Assembly (NCBI GenBank): GCA_005800815.1
Contig: SYEK01000028.1
Coordinates: forward strand, 1-64,000
Origin: Actinomycetota bacterium
GTDB taxonomy: Bacteria; Actinomycetota; Actinomycetes; Nanopelagicales; Nanopelagicaceae
Direction: 5' to 3'
Length of the DNA: 64,000 nucleotides
In this document: positions 29,779-38,484 of the stretch, piece after piece
Position numbering within the stretch: the first letter of the stretch is position 1
Layout of the letters: every line of letters starts with the position of its first letter
The notes under the pieces: generated by a model
Seen by the model: the letters and a program-made list of their open reading frames with translations, nothing else
What the model was told of the DNA's origin: nothing
Databases searched by the model: none
Position numbers and translations under genes: made by a program

Positions 29779-29806
29779 ACTTGCCGTCAACACGTGTACT
29801 GCAAGT
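29779..29806 (+). promoter_or_regulatory. Candidate operator upstream of the ABC binding-protein gene
   Basis: ACTTGC (29779) and GCAAGT (29801) flank an almost centred ACACGTGT palindrome (29790-29797), giving nested twofold symmetry 52 nt before the start codon. It has the form of a repressor site, but no cognate regulator is encoded next to it. Confidence 0.35.
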
Positions 29807-29857
29807 GATAAGGATGTATGAGATAAGCACATACCACTTACAACTAGGAGGAACGTA

Positions 29858-30991
29858 GTGAAGTATTCGAAGACAAAACGGGGAACTCTTGCAGCAACAC
29901 TTGTTGTTGCCCTTGCAATCCCTGTAATAGAGAGTTCGCCAGCGAGTGCCGCTGGAAGAGATTTCTCAAAGATAACAAATGCCTCACAGGCCGGCGGTCT
30001 GGCAGGTCTTGAAGCTGCATGTAAGAAAGAGGGACAACTCAATACTATTGCTCTGCCACATTACTGGGCAGACTACAAGGGTATGCTCGATGGCTTTAGG
30101 GCTAAGTATGGCGTTAAAATCGATGAGCAAGATCCAGAGGCCTCATCACAGCAAGAGATCGATGCAGCAGTTACCAATAAGGGAACTAAGCGTTCACCGG
30201 ATGTATTTGACGTCGGACTTGCAGTGGCGGTTAAGTACCTGAACACAGGAACTTACGCCCCTTACAAGGTACGCGGATGGAGTAACTTGCAGTTTGCCGC
30301 CACAGTTGATCCAACTGGACAAATTACCCCTAATTATTCGGGAACGATGACAATTGGTTATAGCGGAGAGCTAGGTACGATCACAAAGATAGAGGATCTT
30401 CTTGAGCCAAGGTTCAAGGGCAAGGTGGCTCTTAACGGAGATCCGCTGGGCTCATCAACTGGTATGAATGGCATCTACATGATCAATAAAGTACTGGGTG
30501 GAACCTTTGACGATGTTAGCAAGGGAGTTGCCTTCTTTGCCAAGTTGAAGTCTGTTGGTAACTTCATTAACGTTAACCCAACAGCGGCAACGATTGCATC
30601 GGGTCAAACTCCAGTTGTAATCGACAATGGTTACGTTCAGGCTGGCGTAATCAAGCAAATGGCCGCAGCTGGAAAAGTCTGGAAGATGTTCACACCTGCA
30701 TCAGTCGGATCTACATACAACAGCGCAGTATCGGCATGGGCTCCAAACCCAGCATGTGCCCGTCTATGGATGGAGTACACGCTAAGTGAAACTGGTGCAA
30801 ATATCTGGGCGGGTGGAGGAGCAACTCCAACTCTCTGGGTACACCTAGTCAAAACCAAGCGTGCATCTGCAGCCGGTATCGCATCAATCGGTAAAAGCAA
30901 AGTGACAGCTGCGGCTGCAACTTCTGCCCAAACCATTGCGGCTCGCGCTTATCTAAAGACTGCCTGGCCAGCGGCTGTGGGAGTCAACTAG
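29858..30991 (+). CDS. ABC transporter substrate-binding protein (polyamine/iron type)
   Basis: Periplasmic-type binding protein of the PotD/FutA-like cluster, 377 residues, with a Sec signal peptide (basic KYSKTKRG, hydrophobic TLAATLVVALAIPVI, cleavage after SPASAA). The fold is supported by GMLDGFRAKYGVKIDEQ, SPDVFDVGLA, IEDLLEPRFKGKVALNGDP and later hinge segments. GTG start with AGGAGG. It is the first gene of an importer operon that ends with an enolase-superfamily enzyme, so the ligand may be that enzyme's substrate or a precursor rather than a polyamine. Confidence 0.85.
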   Translation: MKYSKTKRGTLAATLVVALAIPVIESSPASAAGRDFSKITNASQAGGLAGLEAACKKEGQLNTIALPHYWADYKGMLDGFRAKYGVKIDEQDPEASSQQEIDAAVTNKGTKRSPDVFDVGLAVAVKYLNTGTYAPYKVRGWSNLQFAATVDPTGQITPNYSGTMTIGYSGELGTITKIEDLLEPRFKGKVALNGDPLGSSTGMNGIYMINKVLGGTFDDVSKGVAFFAKLKSVGNFINVNPTAATIASGQTPVVIDNGYVQAGVIKQMAAAGKVWKMFTPASVGSTYNSAVSAWAPNPACARLWMEYTLSETGANIWAGGGATPTLWVHLVKTKRASAAGIASIGKSKVTAAAATSAQTIAARAYLKTAWPAAVGVN

Positions 30992-31005
30992 GAGAGATTA
31001 AGTAA

Positions 31006-31923
31006 TTGACTCAACTTGAGTATAGGGAGCCCGGTCCTGCTATCAGCAGGACCGGCTCTTTCTATTGGCGTGGCAAATTGGCTTATCTTGGCGTTTTACC
31101 TTTTCTTGCTTTCTCTGGTCTATTCCTCCTCTACCCAACATGGAATGTAATCTCTGGAGCATTTGAAGATAACTATGGCGTGCGAAGCACGGCGATGCTT
31201 AGAGAGATTTTTTACTCGCCCATCGCCCGTACCGCCTTTGGCAACTCACTTGAGCTCTCTTTCAAAACTGCTTTAGTCGGGGCGGTCTTTGGAGCTCTCT
31301 TTGCTTGGACCCTTGCTACTGGAAAACCCGGTGGTAATTTCTATAAAATCTCTGTGGCTCTGAGCAGTGCCCTGGCACAGTTTGGTGGCGTGATGCTTGT
31401 CTTTGCCTTCTTGGCTACTTTTGGTTTCAATGGTCTAATTTTAACCTTAGCTACTAAATACTTACCCAACTCTTTTCTGGCTGATGCTGGCTGGCTCTAT
31501 AGTATGAATGGCTTAGCGGTGCTTTACACATTTTTCCAAATTCCTCTCATGGTCTTGGTCTTTCTTCCAACTCTTGAGAACTTAAAGCCTCAATGGCGTG
31601 AGGCCTCCGACGCCCTGGGCGGCAAGGCCTATGAGTACTGGCTGCGTGTTGGAATTCCAATCTTGATACCTTCCTTTACAGGAGCTGCTCTTTTGCTTTT
31701 TGTTAACTCCTTTTCAGCATATGCCACGGCGAATATTTTGATTAACTTAGGCGATTACTTAACTCCACTACAGATTGCAATTGCGCTCACGAGTGAGACT
31801 GGCGGGTCAAATCCTGCAGAGGCAAAAACCTTATCCTTTTACATGGTTGTGGTTGTAGTGATCTCAATGTCTGCCTATGCACTACTGCGCAAAAAAGTGA
31901 GCAAGTGGGAGCAGAAGCGATGA
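31006..31923 (+). CDS. ABC transporter permease (PotB-like)
   Basis: Six-helix permease of 305 residues with the EAA-type cytoplasmic loop WREASDALGGKAYEYWLRVGIP. TTG start; the AGGAGAG site overlaps the stop codon of the binding-protein gene and no ATG or GTG alternative exists nearby. It overlaps the next permease gene by 4 nt (ATGA). Confidence 0.88.
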   Translation: MTQLEYREPGPAISRTGSFYWRGKLAYLGVLPFLAFSGLFLLYPTWNVISGAFEDNYGVRSTAMLREIFYSPIARTAFGNSLELSFKTALVGAVFGALFAWTLATGKPGGNFYKISVALSSALAQFGGVMLVFAFLATFGFNGLILTLATKYLPNSFLADAGWLYSMNGLAVLYTFFQIPLMVLVFLPTLENLKPQWREASDALGGKAYEYWLRVGIPILIPSFTGAALLLFVNSFSAYATANILINLGDYLTPLQIAIALTSETGGSNPAEAKTLSFYMVVVVVISMSAYALLRKKVSKWEQKR

Positions 31924-32714
31924 AGCAGTCATTTGGCTTGCGCTTATGGCGCTGGAGTATTATTTCTGTGGTGGCCTTGTATCTCTTGGTCCCGCTCTAT
32001 GCTATGTATGATTTCTCCACAAAACCATATGGCTTTGGCGATCAGGGTCGGACGTTTCGAGCCTGGCAGATGATCCCAACTCAACAAGATCTCTTTCCAG
32101 CGATTACTCGTTCATTAATTACGGCAGCGATTGTGATGGCAATCATTCTCTTTCTTGTAGTTCCCACCGCAATCTGGGTTCACCTAAAACTGCCAGTGCT
32201 GCGACGTCCATTTGAACTTCTTTGCCTCCTGCCCCTAGCTATTCCTGCAATTGTGATCGTGGTCGGTATCGCACCTTTATATCGGTGGATCTCAATAAAT
32301 CTCTATGAGTCCCCCATAACCCTTGCCGGTGTGTATTCGATGCTGATTCTTCCCTACACCTACCGCTCATTATCAGCCGCCCTGGACGCAGTTGACATTC
32401 ATACTCTGGCAGAGGCGGCTACAACTCTAGGTAGCGGCATTGCGAGAATAATCTTCAAAATAGTTATGCCGACAATCAAGACTGGAATTATTAATGGCTC
32501 TTTCATTGCAATCGCTCTAGTGCTGGGTGAGTACACAATCTCGAACATTCTCAACTTTAAGACTTTCCAAGTGGTAATCGCTCAGATCGGCCGATCTGAT
32601 GGGAATGTTGCCGTTGCGGTGTCTCTAGCCTCACTGCTCTTTGTTATCCTCCTGCTCTTAATCATTCCTACTAAGAAGCGCCAAGGCAGTGTTCTTGACG
32701 TCGATACCATCTAA
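31920..32714 (+). CDS. ABC transporter permease (PotC-like)
   Basis: Second permease, 264 residues, six hydrophobic segments, with EAA loop HTLAEAATTLGSGIARIIFKIVMP. The ATG at 31920 overlaps the preceding stop and has GGGAG upstream; the track's 31905 start lies inside the previous gene. Together with the other permease it forms the heterodimeric channel. Confidence 0.88.
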   Translation: MKQSFGLRLWRWSIISVVALYLLVPLYAMYDFSTKPYGFGDQGRTFRAWQMIPTQQDLFPAITRSLITAAIVMAIILFLVVPTAIWVHLKLPVLRRPFELLCLLPLAIPAIVIVVGIAPLYRWISINLYESPITLAGVYSMLILPYTYRSLSAALDAVDIHTLAEAATTLGSGIARIIFKIVMPTIKTGIINGSFIAIALVLGEYTISNILNFKTFQVVIAQIGRSDGNVAVAVSLASLLFVILLLLIIPTKKRQGSVLDVDTI

Positions 32715-32734
32715 TAGAAAGACGGGTCCCTACC

Positions 32735-33784
32735 TTGAGCTCATCGAAGTATGTCCAATTAGTTGATATTGCTAAGTACTTTGGCAAAGTCAAAGCTCTC
32801 GATGGCTTAAGTCTTGACATCGCAGAGGGTGAGTTAGTTGCTTTGCTGGGTCCATCTGGATGTGGCAAGACCACCGCGCTTCGAGCCCTTGCCGGCCTAC
32901 AAGTCTTGGACCGTGGCTCCATGATTGTCGATGGCAAGGATGTAACTTTTCAAAAGGCGAGTAGTCGTGGGATGGGAATGGTCTTTCAGGCTTACTCACT
33001 CTTTCCACATATGAATGCCAGAGAAAATGTTGAGTATGGATTGACGCTTCATGTGCATAGAACATCAAAAGATAAGCGCAAGGCTCGCTCTGCTGAGCTA
33101 CTGGATCTGGTCGGTTTATCATCACATGCAAATCATTATCCCTATCAACTCTCTGGTGGTCAGCAGCAACGAATCGCCCTTGCCCGCGCTCTTGCCATAT
33201 CTCCAAAGGTATTGCTGCTGGATGAGCCACTTTCTGCACTCGATGCAAAGGTGAGGACACAATTACGTGAGGAGATTCGACGCATTCAAGTCGAACTTGG
33301 CACTACTACTTTATTTGTCACTCATGATCAGGAAGAAGCTCTTGGTATCGCCGACCGCATCGGTGTGCTGCGCAACGGCAAGTTAGAGCAGATCGCCGCC
33401 CCAGCCGAACTCTACGATCGACCACAAACAGCCTTTGTGGCTGAGTTTGTGGGCCTAACAAATCCCATTGCCGGAAAAGTCTCAGGTGGGTCGATTGAGA
33501 TTCTTGGAGGAGTTGTCAAGACTTTACCTGGATCGATTACATCGGGTGCCGGTATTGCATTAGTACGTCCTGAGAGCATTGATGTCGTTGCCAGTAAATC
33601 AGGTAATGCAACCGTGTTCTCTGCCAGTTTCCTGGGCGCAACCTGCCGACTCACCATCACTATGCGTGATGGAGCGCGTATAACAGCACAATTACCTAGC
33701 CCTGATGCCACTGGTCTTGGTGCTGGAGCAGGCGTTAACGTCTCGCTCTTGGATATTCCAGTATTCGTGAAGGCTGCAGGATGA
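32735..33784 (+). CDS. ABC transporter ATPase (PotA/FbpC-like)
   Basis: Nucleotide-binding subunit of 349 residues with Walker A GPSGCGKTT, Q-loop VFQAYSLFPHM, signature LSGGQQQRIALARAL, Walker B LLLDEPLSALD and the switch His in FVTHDQEEAL. The C-terminal TOBE domain (about 280-349) is typical of polyamine, iron and sugar importers. TTG start with only a weak ribosome-binding site. The stop overlaps the next ATG (ATGA). Confidence 0.92.
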   Translation: MSSSKYVQLVDIAKYFGKVKALDGLSLDIAEGELVALLGPSGCGKTTALRALAGLQVLDRGSMIVDGKDVTFQKASSRGMGMVFQAYSLFPHMNARENVEYGLTLHVHRTSKDKRKARSAELLDLVGLSSHANHYPYQLSGGQQQRIALARALAISPKVLLLDEPLSALDAKVRTQLREEIRRIQVELGTTTLFVTHDQEEALGIADRIGVLRNGKLEQIAAPAELYDRPQTAFVAEFVGLTNPIAGKVSGGSIEILGGVVKTLPGSITSGAGIALVRPESIDVVASKSGNATVFSASFLGATCRLTITMRDGARITAQLPSPDATGLGAGAGVNVSLLDIPVFVKAAG

Positions 33785-34890
33785 TCCTTGGAAAAATCAC
33801 ACAGCTAGAGACCTTTACCGATGAATTTGTCTGCTTTGTCAAGGCAACAACATCTGATGGACATATCGGCTGGGGCCAGACATCGACGTATCACGCCGAT
33901 ATCACTGCTCAAGTCTTTCATAGGCAGGTCGCGCCATGGGTATTAGGCAAAGATGCATCCGATATCGGCGCACTCATCACTCTTGTTGAGTCACGCGAAC
34001 ACAAATTTCCTGGAAGCTATCGCTGCCGGGCTAACGCCGGGCTAGATACAGCGTTATGGGATCTACGTGGGCGGGTGGAGGGTAAGCCTGTCGTTGAACT
34101 ACTCGGTGGAGTGCCTAAGAAGCTGCGCACATATGCATCCTCAATGAAGCGAGAGATCACACCCGAGCAAGAGGCACAGCGCTTTGTAAGACTTCGTGAT
34201 GAGTTTGGCTTTGATGCATTCAAGTGGCGCGTTGGCGCCGAGTGTGGAGATGATATTGATGAGTGGCCAGGTCGCACCGAAGAGGTTGTACCCGTTGTCG
34301 CCCGCGCACTGGGCGATGGGATCGCAAAGTTAGTCGATGGAAATAGTGGCTTCTCACCTGAAAAAGCCATCGCACTCGGAGCACTCCTTGAGGATGAGGG
34401 TATCTCCCACTTTGAAGAGCCCTGCAAATATTGGGAGTTGGAGGAGACCAAACAGGTCAGCGATGCTCTCTCAATCGATGTTACAGGTGGTGAGCAGGAT
34501 TGGGATTTGAGCACATGGGCGCGTATGATCGATATGCGCGCCGTCGATATCGCCCAGCCCGACATTATGTATCTGGGTGGAATCTGGAGAACTTTAAAGG
34601 TTGTCGAAATGGCCAAAAAAGCGGGGATGAGCATCACACCCCACAGCGCCAATCTCTCATTAGTGACCATCTGCACGATGCACTTACTCGGTGCTATCGA
34701 TAATCCAGGCAAGTATCTTGAGTTTTCCATCGAGGGCTTTGATTACTATCCATGGCAAAAGGATTTATTCCTTGGAGATCCCTTTGCAATCGAGGATGGA
34801 GAGATTGAAATACCCTCAGGGCCTGGATGGGGCGTTGAAATCAATCCGCACTGGCTGGCAAAGGCTACTCGCCAAGTTTCTTGCCTGTAA
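33781..34890 (+). CDS. Enolase-superfamily (mandelate racemase-like) enzyme
   Basis: Abstracts a proton alpha to a carboxylate; members are sugar-acid dehydratases, racemases or cycloisomerases. In 369 residues the catalytic elements are FKWR (Lys near 148), metal ligands LVDGNSG (Asp near 186) and HFEEPC (Glu near 212), GGEQDW, and the His of TPHSANLS, matching the mandelate-racemase subgroup with a Lys on one face and a His on the other. It is translationally coupled to the ABC ATPase, so its substrate is probably imported by that system. The reaction cannot be named. Confidence 0.85.
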   Translation: MILGKITQLETFTDEFVCFVKATTSDGHIGWGQTSTYHADITAQVFHRQVAPWVLGKDASDIGALITLVESREHKFPGSYRCRANAGLDTALWDLRGRVEGKPVVELLGGVPKKLRTYASSMKREITPEQEAQRFVRLRDEFGFDAFKWRVGAECGDDIDEWPGRTEEVVPVVARALGDGIAKLVDGNSGFSPEKAIALGALLEDEGISHFEEPCKYWELEETKQVSDALSIDVTGGEQDWDLSTWARMIDMRAVDIAQPDIMYLGGIWRTLKVVEMAKKAGMSITPHSANLSLVTICTMHLLGAIDNPGKYLEFSIEGFDYYPWQKDLFLGDPFAIEDGEIEIPSGPGWGVEINPHWLAKATRQVSCL

Positions 34891-34892
34891 CA

Positions 34893-35046
34893 ATCTCACA
34901 CTCTGGCCCGAGTGAGGTCTATGCAGGATTTTCCTACACCTGACCTGAGGTACTGCCCATGCCAACCTACCTCCTGTTGGGTCAGGGTATGTGGAAGGGG
35001 CGCATACGCTGCGTTGTCTTTACCCATAAGAGAGTGAGAGTAGGAG
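34893..35046 (+). ncRNA. Candidate structured small RNA between the enolase-like gene and HU
   Basis: The 206-nt gap folds by eye into one long rod. A closing stem pairs TCTCAC-A-CTCT (34894-34904) with AGAG-A-GTGAGA (35029-35039). An inner stem pairs TGCAG (34922) with CTGCG (35009). A long helix pairs TTTTCC.ACA.CCTGACC (34929-34945) with GGTCAGG.TGT.GGAAGG (34980-34998), and an apical hairpin is GAGGTA / TACCTC. G-U pairs in the stems favour the plus strand. A terminator-like hairpin follows at 35048. The rod-with-bulges shape recalls 6S-like RNAs, but no diagnostic motif is present and no SRP, tmRNA or RNase P signature was found. Confidence 0.4.
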
Positions 35047-35047
35047 A

Positions 35048-35077
35048 AAAGGCGTGAGCAGGTAATCTCACGCCTTT
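35048..35077 (-). terminator. Terminator downstream of HU (possibly bidirectional)
   Basis: Eleven-bp stem AAAGGCGTGAG / CTCACGCCTTT with an 8-nt loop, 19 nt after the HU stop. On the minus strand it is followed by TTTTCTCC. On the plus strand it could also end the candidate small RNA or the importer operon. Confidence 0.75.
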
Positions 35078-35096
35078 ACTCACTTAAAAATTGAAC

Positions 35097-35372
35097 TTAC
35101 TTGGAAACAGCCTTCTTGAGCTTGGTTCCAGCACTTACCTTGACGCCAGTGCGGGCTGGAATCTGCAAAACGGCCCCTGTCTGAGGGTTGCGCCCTGAGC
35201 GTGCAGCACGTGCCACCGCCTCTATCGAGATAAAGCCAGGAAGAACGAGTTTCTCCTTGCTCTGCAGCATTTTAATCGCAAGCTCCTCAAGTGCCTCTAA
35301 TACGGCCGAAACAGCGCTCTCGCTCTGCTTTGAGTTGGCCGCTAATTTTGCGGTGATCTCTTTTTTATTCAT
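35097..35372 (-). CDS. hup: HU-family DNA-binding protein
   Basis: Small nucleoid protein that bends DNA. The 91 residues cover the complete HU fold: MNKKEITAKLAANSKQS, VLEALEELAIKMLQ, LPGFISIEAVARAARSGRNPQTG with the DNA-inserting arm, and a strand KVSAGTKLKKAVSK. Unlike HupB of mycobacteria it has no Lys/Ala-rich C-terminal tail. GGAGAG precedes the ATG. Monocistronic with its own terminator. Confidence 0.95.
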   Translation of the reverse strand: MNKKEITAKLAANSKQSESAVSAVLEALEELAIKMLQSKEKLVLPGFISIEAVARAARSGRNPQTGAVLQIPARTGVKVSAGTKLKKAVSK

Positions 35373-35599
35373 GATGATCTCTCCAGTACATAGTTGACGT
35401 TAACACCTTCAATTTTGCCAGCAAAGATGGGTGAATCACCTCCAACCACGCTCTTTAGGGGGCAAATTCCCACCATGAAGAGGGTATTTCTAGAGATTCT
35501 GGCTCAAATACCGATCTCAGGAGTGATTTTGGGGCACAGAGGTTCGAATCGGGCCAGCTTCGACTAACAATATTTTTATGTGGCAGATACAGTTTCATC

Positions 35600-37102
35600 G
35601 TGAAGAGAGATGTCGATGCTGATTTTTTAGCGCTTCCTTTGGCGGCAGTAACTGAGGTCGCCATAGGTTCGGCACAGGCCGCTGGCGCATCCCATGTCGA
35701 TGTGCGAATCGAGCGCACTCGCACAGGATTGCTCTCACTGCGCGATGCCAAAGCTGAGACACAAAGTGATGAGACTCTGGCAGGTCTGGGTGTTCGAGTA
35801 ATCGTCAATGGTGCCTGGGGCTTTGCATCGGCCCCTGAAATCTCTGTAATAGCAGCCAAGCAGTTGGCGCTGAGCGCGGTTGCAATGGCCAAGATATCTA
35901 AGCCTCTCTCAACTGAGCTTGTCTCACTTGTCACCGAGCCCATCTATGCCAATCAAAAATGGGTATCTGAGTATGAGATAGATCCGTTTCAAATCTCGGA
36001 TTCAGAGAAGAGGGATCGCCTGGCTCATTTGAGCAATGAGTTATTAAAATCTGCAACGGTGAATCACACCTCAGCACTCACCATGTATGTCAAAGAGCAG
36101 AAGCACTATGCAGACTCTTATGGCACGAGTACTACTCAGCAACGAGTACGTGTTCAGACTCAGATTGAAGCGATTTCAATCGGTGCTGATGGTTTCGAAT
36201 CCATGCGCACCTTAGCCCAGCCTGCAGGCTTTGGTTGGGAGTGGATGGGTAGTGAGCATTGGAACTGGGATGAGGAGATAGCTCAGCTACCAACTTTGTT
36301 GGCAGAGAAAACCGCTGCACCATCGGTTGAACCTGGTCGCTACGACCTACTCGTTCATCCCTCAAACTTATGGCTCACGATCCATGAGTCGATCGGGCAT
36401 GCCACAGAGCTCGACCGTGCTATCGGCTATGAGGCCAACTATGCAGGCACATCCTTTGCAACTCCCGATAAATTGAATACTTTGAAGTATGGATCTGCTC
36501 TCATGAACGTCACGGGAGATCGAAATACAGCTCATGGCTTGAGTACTGTGGGATTTGATGATGAGGGTGTTGCCGCCCAGCAGTGGGACATCATCAAAGA
36601 TGGTGTCTTGGTTGGCTATCAGCTCGATCGGCGGATAGCTGCGCGTGTCAATCGTGATCGAAGCAATGGTTGCGCCTACGCAGACTCCCCCGCACATGTT
36701 CCCATTCAGCGCATGCCAAATGTCTCCCTGGCCGCAAATCCGGCAGGACCAACCTATGAGGAGATGGTCGCATCTATGGAGGATGGCATCATCATCAAGG
36801 GTGATAAGTCGTGGTCGATTGATATGCAGCGCTATAACTTCCAATTTACCGGCCAACAGTTTCATCGCGTGAAGAATGGGAAAATCCTCGGTCAATTGAA
36901 AGATGTCGCATACCAAGCGACAACCACTGATTTTTGGGGGTCGATGAAGGTCGTCGGTGGGCCATCAACCTATGTCTTGGGTGGTGCATTCAACTGTGGC
37001 AAGGCCCAACCTGGACAGGTTGCAGCGGTCAGCCATGGATGTCCGGCGGCGATATTCGATCAGGTCAATATTCTTAACACCGTTACTGAGGCCGGCAAAT
37101 GA
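35600..37102 (+). CDS. tldD: TldD-family metalloprotease subunit
   Basis: Catalytic half of the TldD/TldE heterodimer, which degrades unfolded peptides or trims modified precursor peptides inside the cell. The 500-residue protein has the N-terminal HVDVRIERTRTGLLSLRD segment and the zinc motif HESIGHATELD (HExxxH) near residue 260. The C-terminal GGAFNCGKAQPGQ loop is also present. GTG start with TACAGT exactly 6 nt upstream, so probably leaderless. It overlaps tldE by ATGA. Confidence 0.93.
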   Translation: MKRDVDADFLALPLAAVTEVAIGSAQAAGASHVDVRIERTRTGLLSLRDAKAETQSDETLAGLGVRVIVNGAWGFASAPEISVIAAKQLALSAVAMAKISKPLSTELVSLVTEPIYANQKWVSEYEIDPFQISDSEKRDRLAHLSNELLKSATVNHTSALTMYVKEQKHYADSYGTSTTQQRVRVQTQIEAISIGADGFESMRTLAQPAGFGWEWMGSEHWNWDEEIAQLPTLLAEKTAAPSVEPGRYDLLVHPSNLWLTIHESIGHATELDRAIGYEANYAGTSFATPDKLNTLKYGSALMNVTGDRNTAHGLSTVGFDDEGVAAQQWDIIKDGVLVGYQLDRRIAARVNRDRSNGCAYADSPAHVPIQRMPNVSLAANPAGPTYEEMVASMEDGIIIKGDKSWSIDMQRYNFQFTGQQFHRVKNGKILGQLKDVAYQATTTDFWGSMKVVGGPSTYVLGGAFNCGKAQPGQVAAVSHGCPAAIFDQVNILNTVTEAGK

Positions 37103-38481
37103 TTCGTGCCCAAGAGCTCATTGAAAAGATCACATCAGATGCAACCTGTGATGACTGCATCGTCGTCGTCAAGGATAAGACTCAGGCCAACCTGCGCTGG
37201 GCCGGCAGCACCTTGACGACCAATGGTGTCATTCAGGAGCGAAGCCTCACTGTAATCGCCTTTGTGAAGACAGGTGAAGGTATGGCAACCGGTGGGGTCA
37301 CCCGCACCGATGTGAATCTGACGGATGTGCCTGCCTTATTGGCAGAGGCTATAGCTTCGGCAAAGGCTGGAGAAAGAGCCGAGGACTTTGCCCCCCTGGC
37401 AACCGACATCTCCATCGGTAATTGGGCAGCCCCGCACACTGCAACTGGGCCAGAGGTTTTTTCCACATTTGCACCTGCCCTTGGTGAGATGTTCTCGCGC
37501 TCTGTCTCTGATGCGATAGAGCTCTTTGGCTACGCCGAACACACCAGTGAGACGACGTGGATCGGCTCAAAGGGTGGTCTGCGTCTTCGAAAAGATAGCC
37601 CTGTTGGTCGCGTTGAGATGACTGGAAAGTCACACAATCGCACTCGTTCAACATGGAGTGGCGTTGAGACCCGAGACTTCAAAGATGTATCTGTGGCATC
37701 AATCGATTCACATATTCGCCAGCGTCTGACCTGGCAAGCACGTCAGGTAGATCTTCCCGCCGGGCGCTATGACACTCTTCTTCCCTCTGGGTCCGTTGCC
37801 GATCTCTTCACCTACATGATGTGGGTATCTGCAGCTCGGGATGCGCATGAGGGTCAATCTGTATTCTCTAAAAAAGGTGGCGGAACCCGCGTAGGAGAAA
37901 AACTCTCGAATGTGGGTCTCCAGTTCTTTAGCGACCCAAGTTATGAGGCCTTGCCTGCAGCCAACTTTGTCGCCACGGCAGTGAGCTCACCATACTCATC
38001 GGTCTTTGATAACGGACAGCCGATCAAGCGCGTGGATTGGTTCAAAGATGGTGTCCTTAAATCCCTGATCCAGACTCGCGCGAGTGCACAGATGACAAAG
38101 CTTGATTTCACACCTATAGCTGAGAATTTGATTATGAGGGTTGATGGAGGCCAAGGCACACTCGAGGATCTTGTGAAGAAGATCGAGAACGGACTGCTCT
38201 TGACTACTTTTTGGTATATCCGTATGGTCGATCCAAACTCGCTGCTTCTTACAGGTTTGACAAGAGATGGTGTCTATCATGTCAAAAGTGGCGAGGTTGT
38301 AGGTGCCACCAATAACTTCCGTTGGAATGACTCTCCCGTTTCAGCGCTGAATCGAATTATGCATGCCGGTGCCAGCGAGTGGACTCAGCCCCGTGAGTGG
38401 GCCGGCGATATGGCTAATATGGTGACTCCACCGCTGATCATCAAAGATTTCAATATGTCCACTCTCAGCCCTGGGAGCTAA
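37099..38481 (+). CDS. tldE: TldE/PmbA-family subunit
   Basis: Partner of TldD, 460 residues. It shares the fold (N-terminal NLRWAGSTLTTNGVIQERS, C-terminal VVGATNNFRWNDSPVSALNRI) but lacks the HExxxH zinc motif, as expected of the non-catalytic half. Translationally coupled to tldD and convergent with uppP, with only 3 nt between stops. Confidence 0.92.
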   Translation: MIRAQELIEKITSDATCDDCIVVVKDKTQANLRWAGSTLTTNGVIQERSLTVIAFVKTGEGMATGGVTRTDVNLTDVPALLAEAIASAKAGERAEDFAPLATDISIGNWAAPHTATGPEVFSTFAPALGEMFSRSVSDAIELFGYAEHTSETTWIGSKGGLRLRKDSPVGRVEMTGKSHNRTRSTWSGVETRDFKDVSVASIDSHIRQRLTWQARQVDLPAGRYDTLLPSGSVADLFTYMMWVSAARDAHEGQSVFSKKGGGTRVGEKLSNVGLQFFSDPSYEALPAANFVATAVSSPYSSVFDNGQPIKRVDWFKDGVLKSLIQTRASAQMTKLDFTPIAENLIMRVDGGQGTLEDLVKKIENGLLLTTFWYIRMVDPNSLLLTGLTRDGVYHVKSGEVVGATNNFRWNDSPVSALNRIMHAGASEWTQPREWAGDMANMVTPPLIIKDFNMSTLSPGS

Positions 38482-38484
38482 GTT

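Noticed and set aside
34961-34990. SRP (4.5S) RNA, suggested by GGTCAGG and GGAAGG
   Set aside because: The CC-GGAA-GG tetraloop stem and the AGCAGCC strand of the SRP RNA apical motif are missing.
35541-35550. GGTTCGAATC, a tRNA T-loop-like sequence
   Set aside because: The flanking bases cannot form a T-stem or acceptor stem, and no anticodon arm is found upstream.
35455-35943. 162-residue minus-strand ORF before and over tldD
   Set aside because: Low-complexity Ser/Ala product, overlaps tldD coding sequence, no family features.
36368-36916. 182-residue minus-strand ORF inside tldD
   Set aside because: It is a shadow frame of a well-conserved gene with clear TldD motifs.
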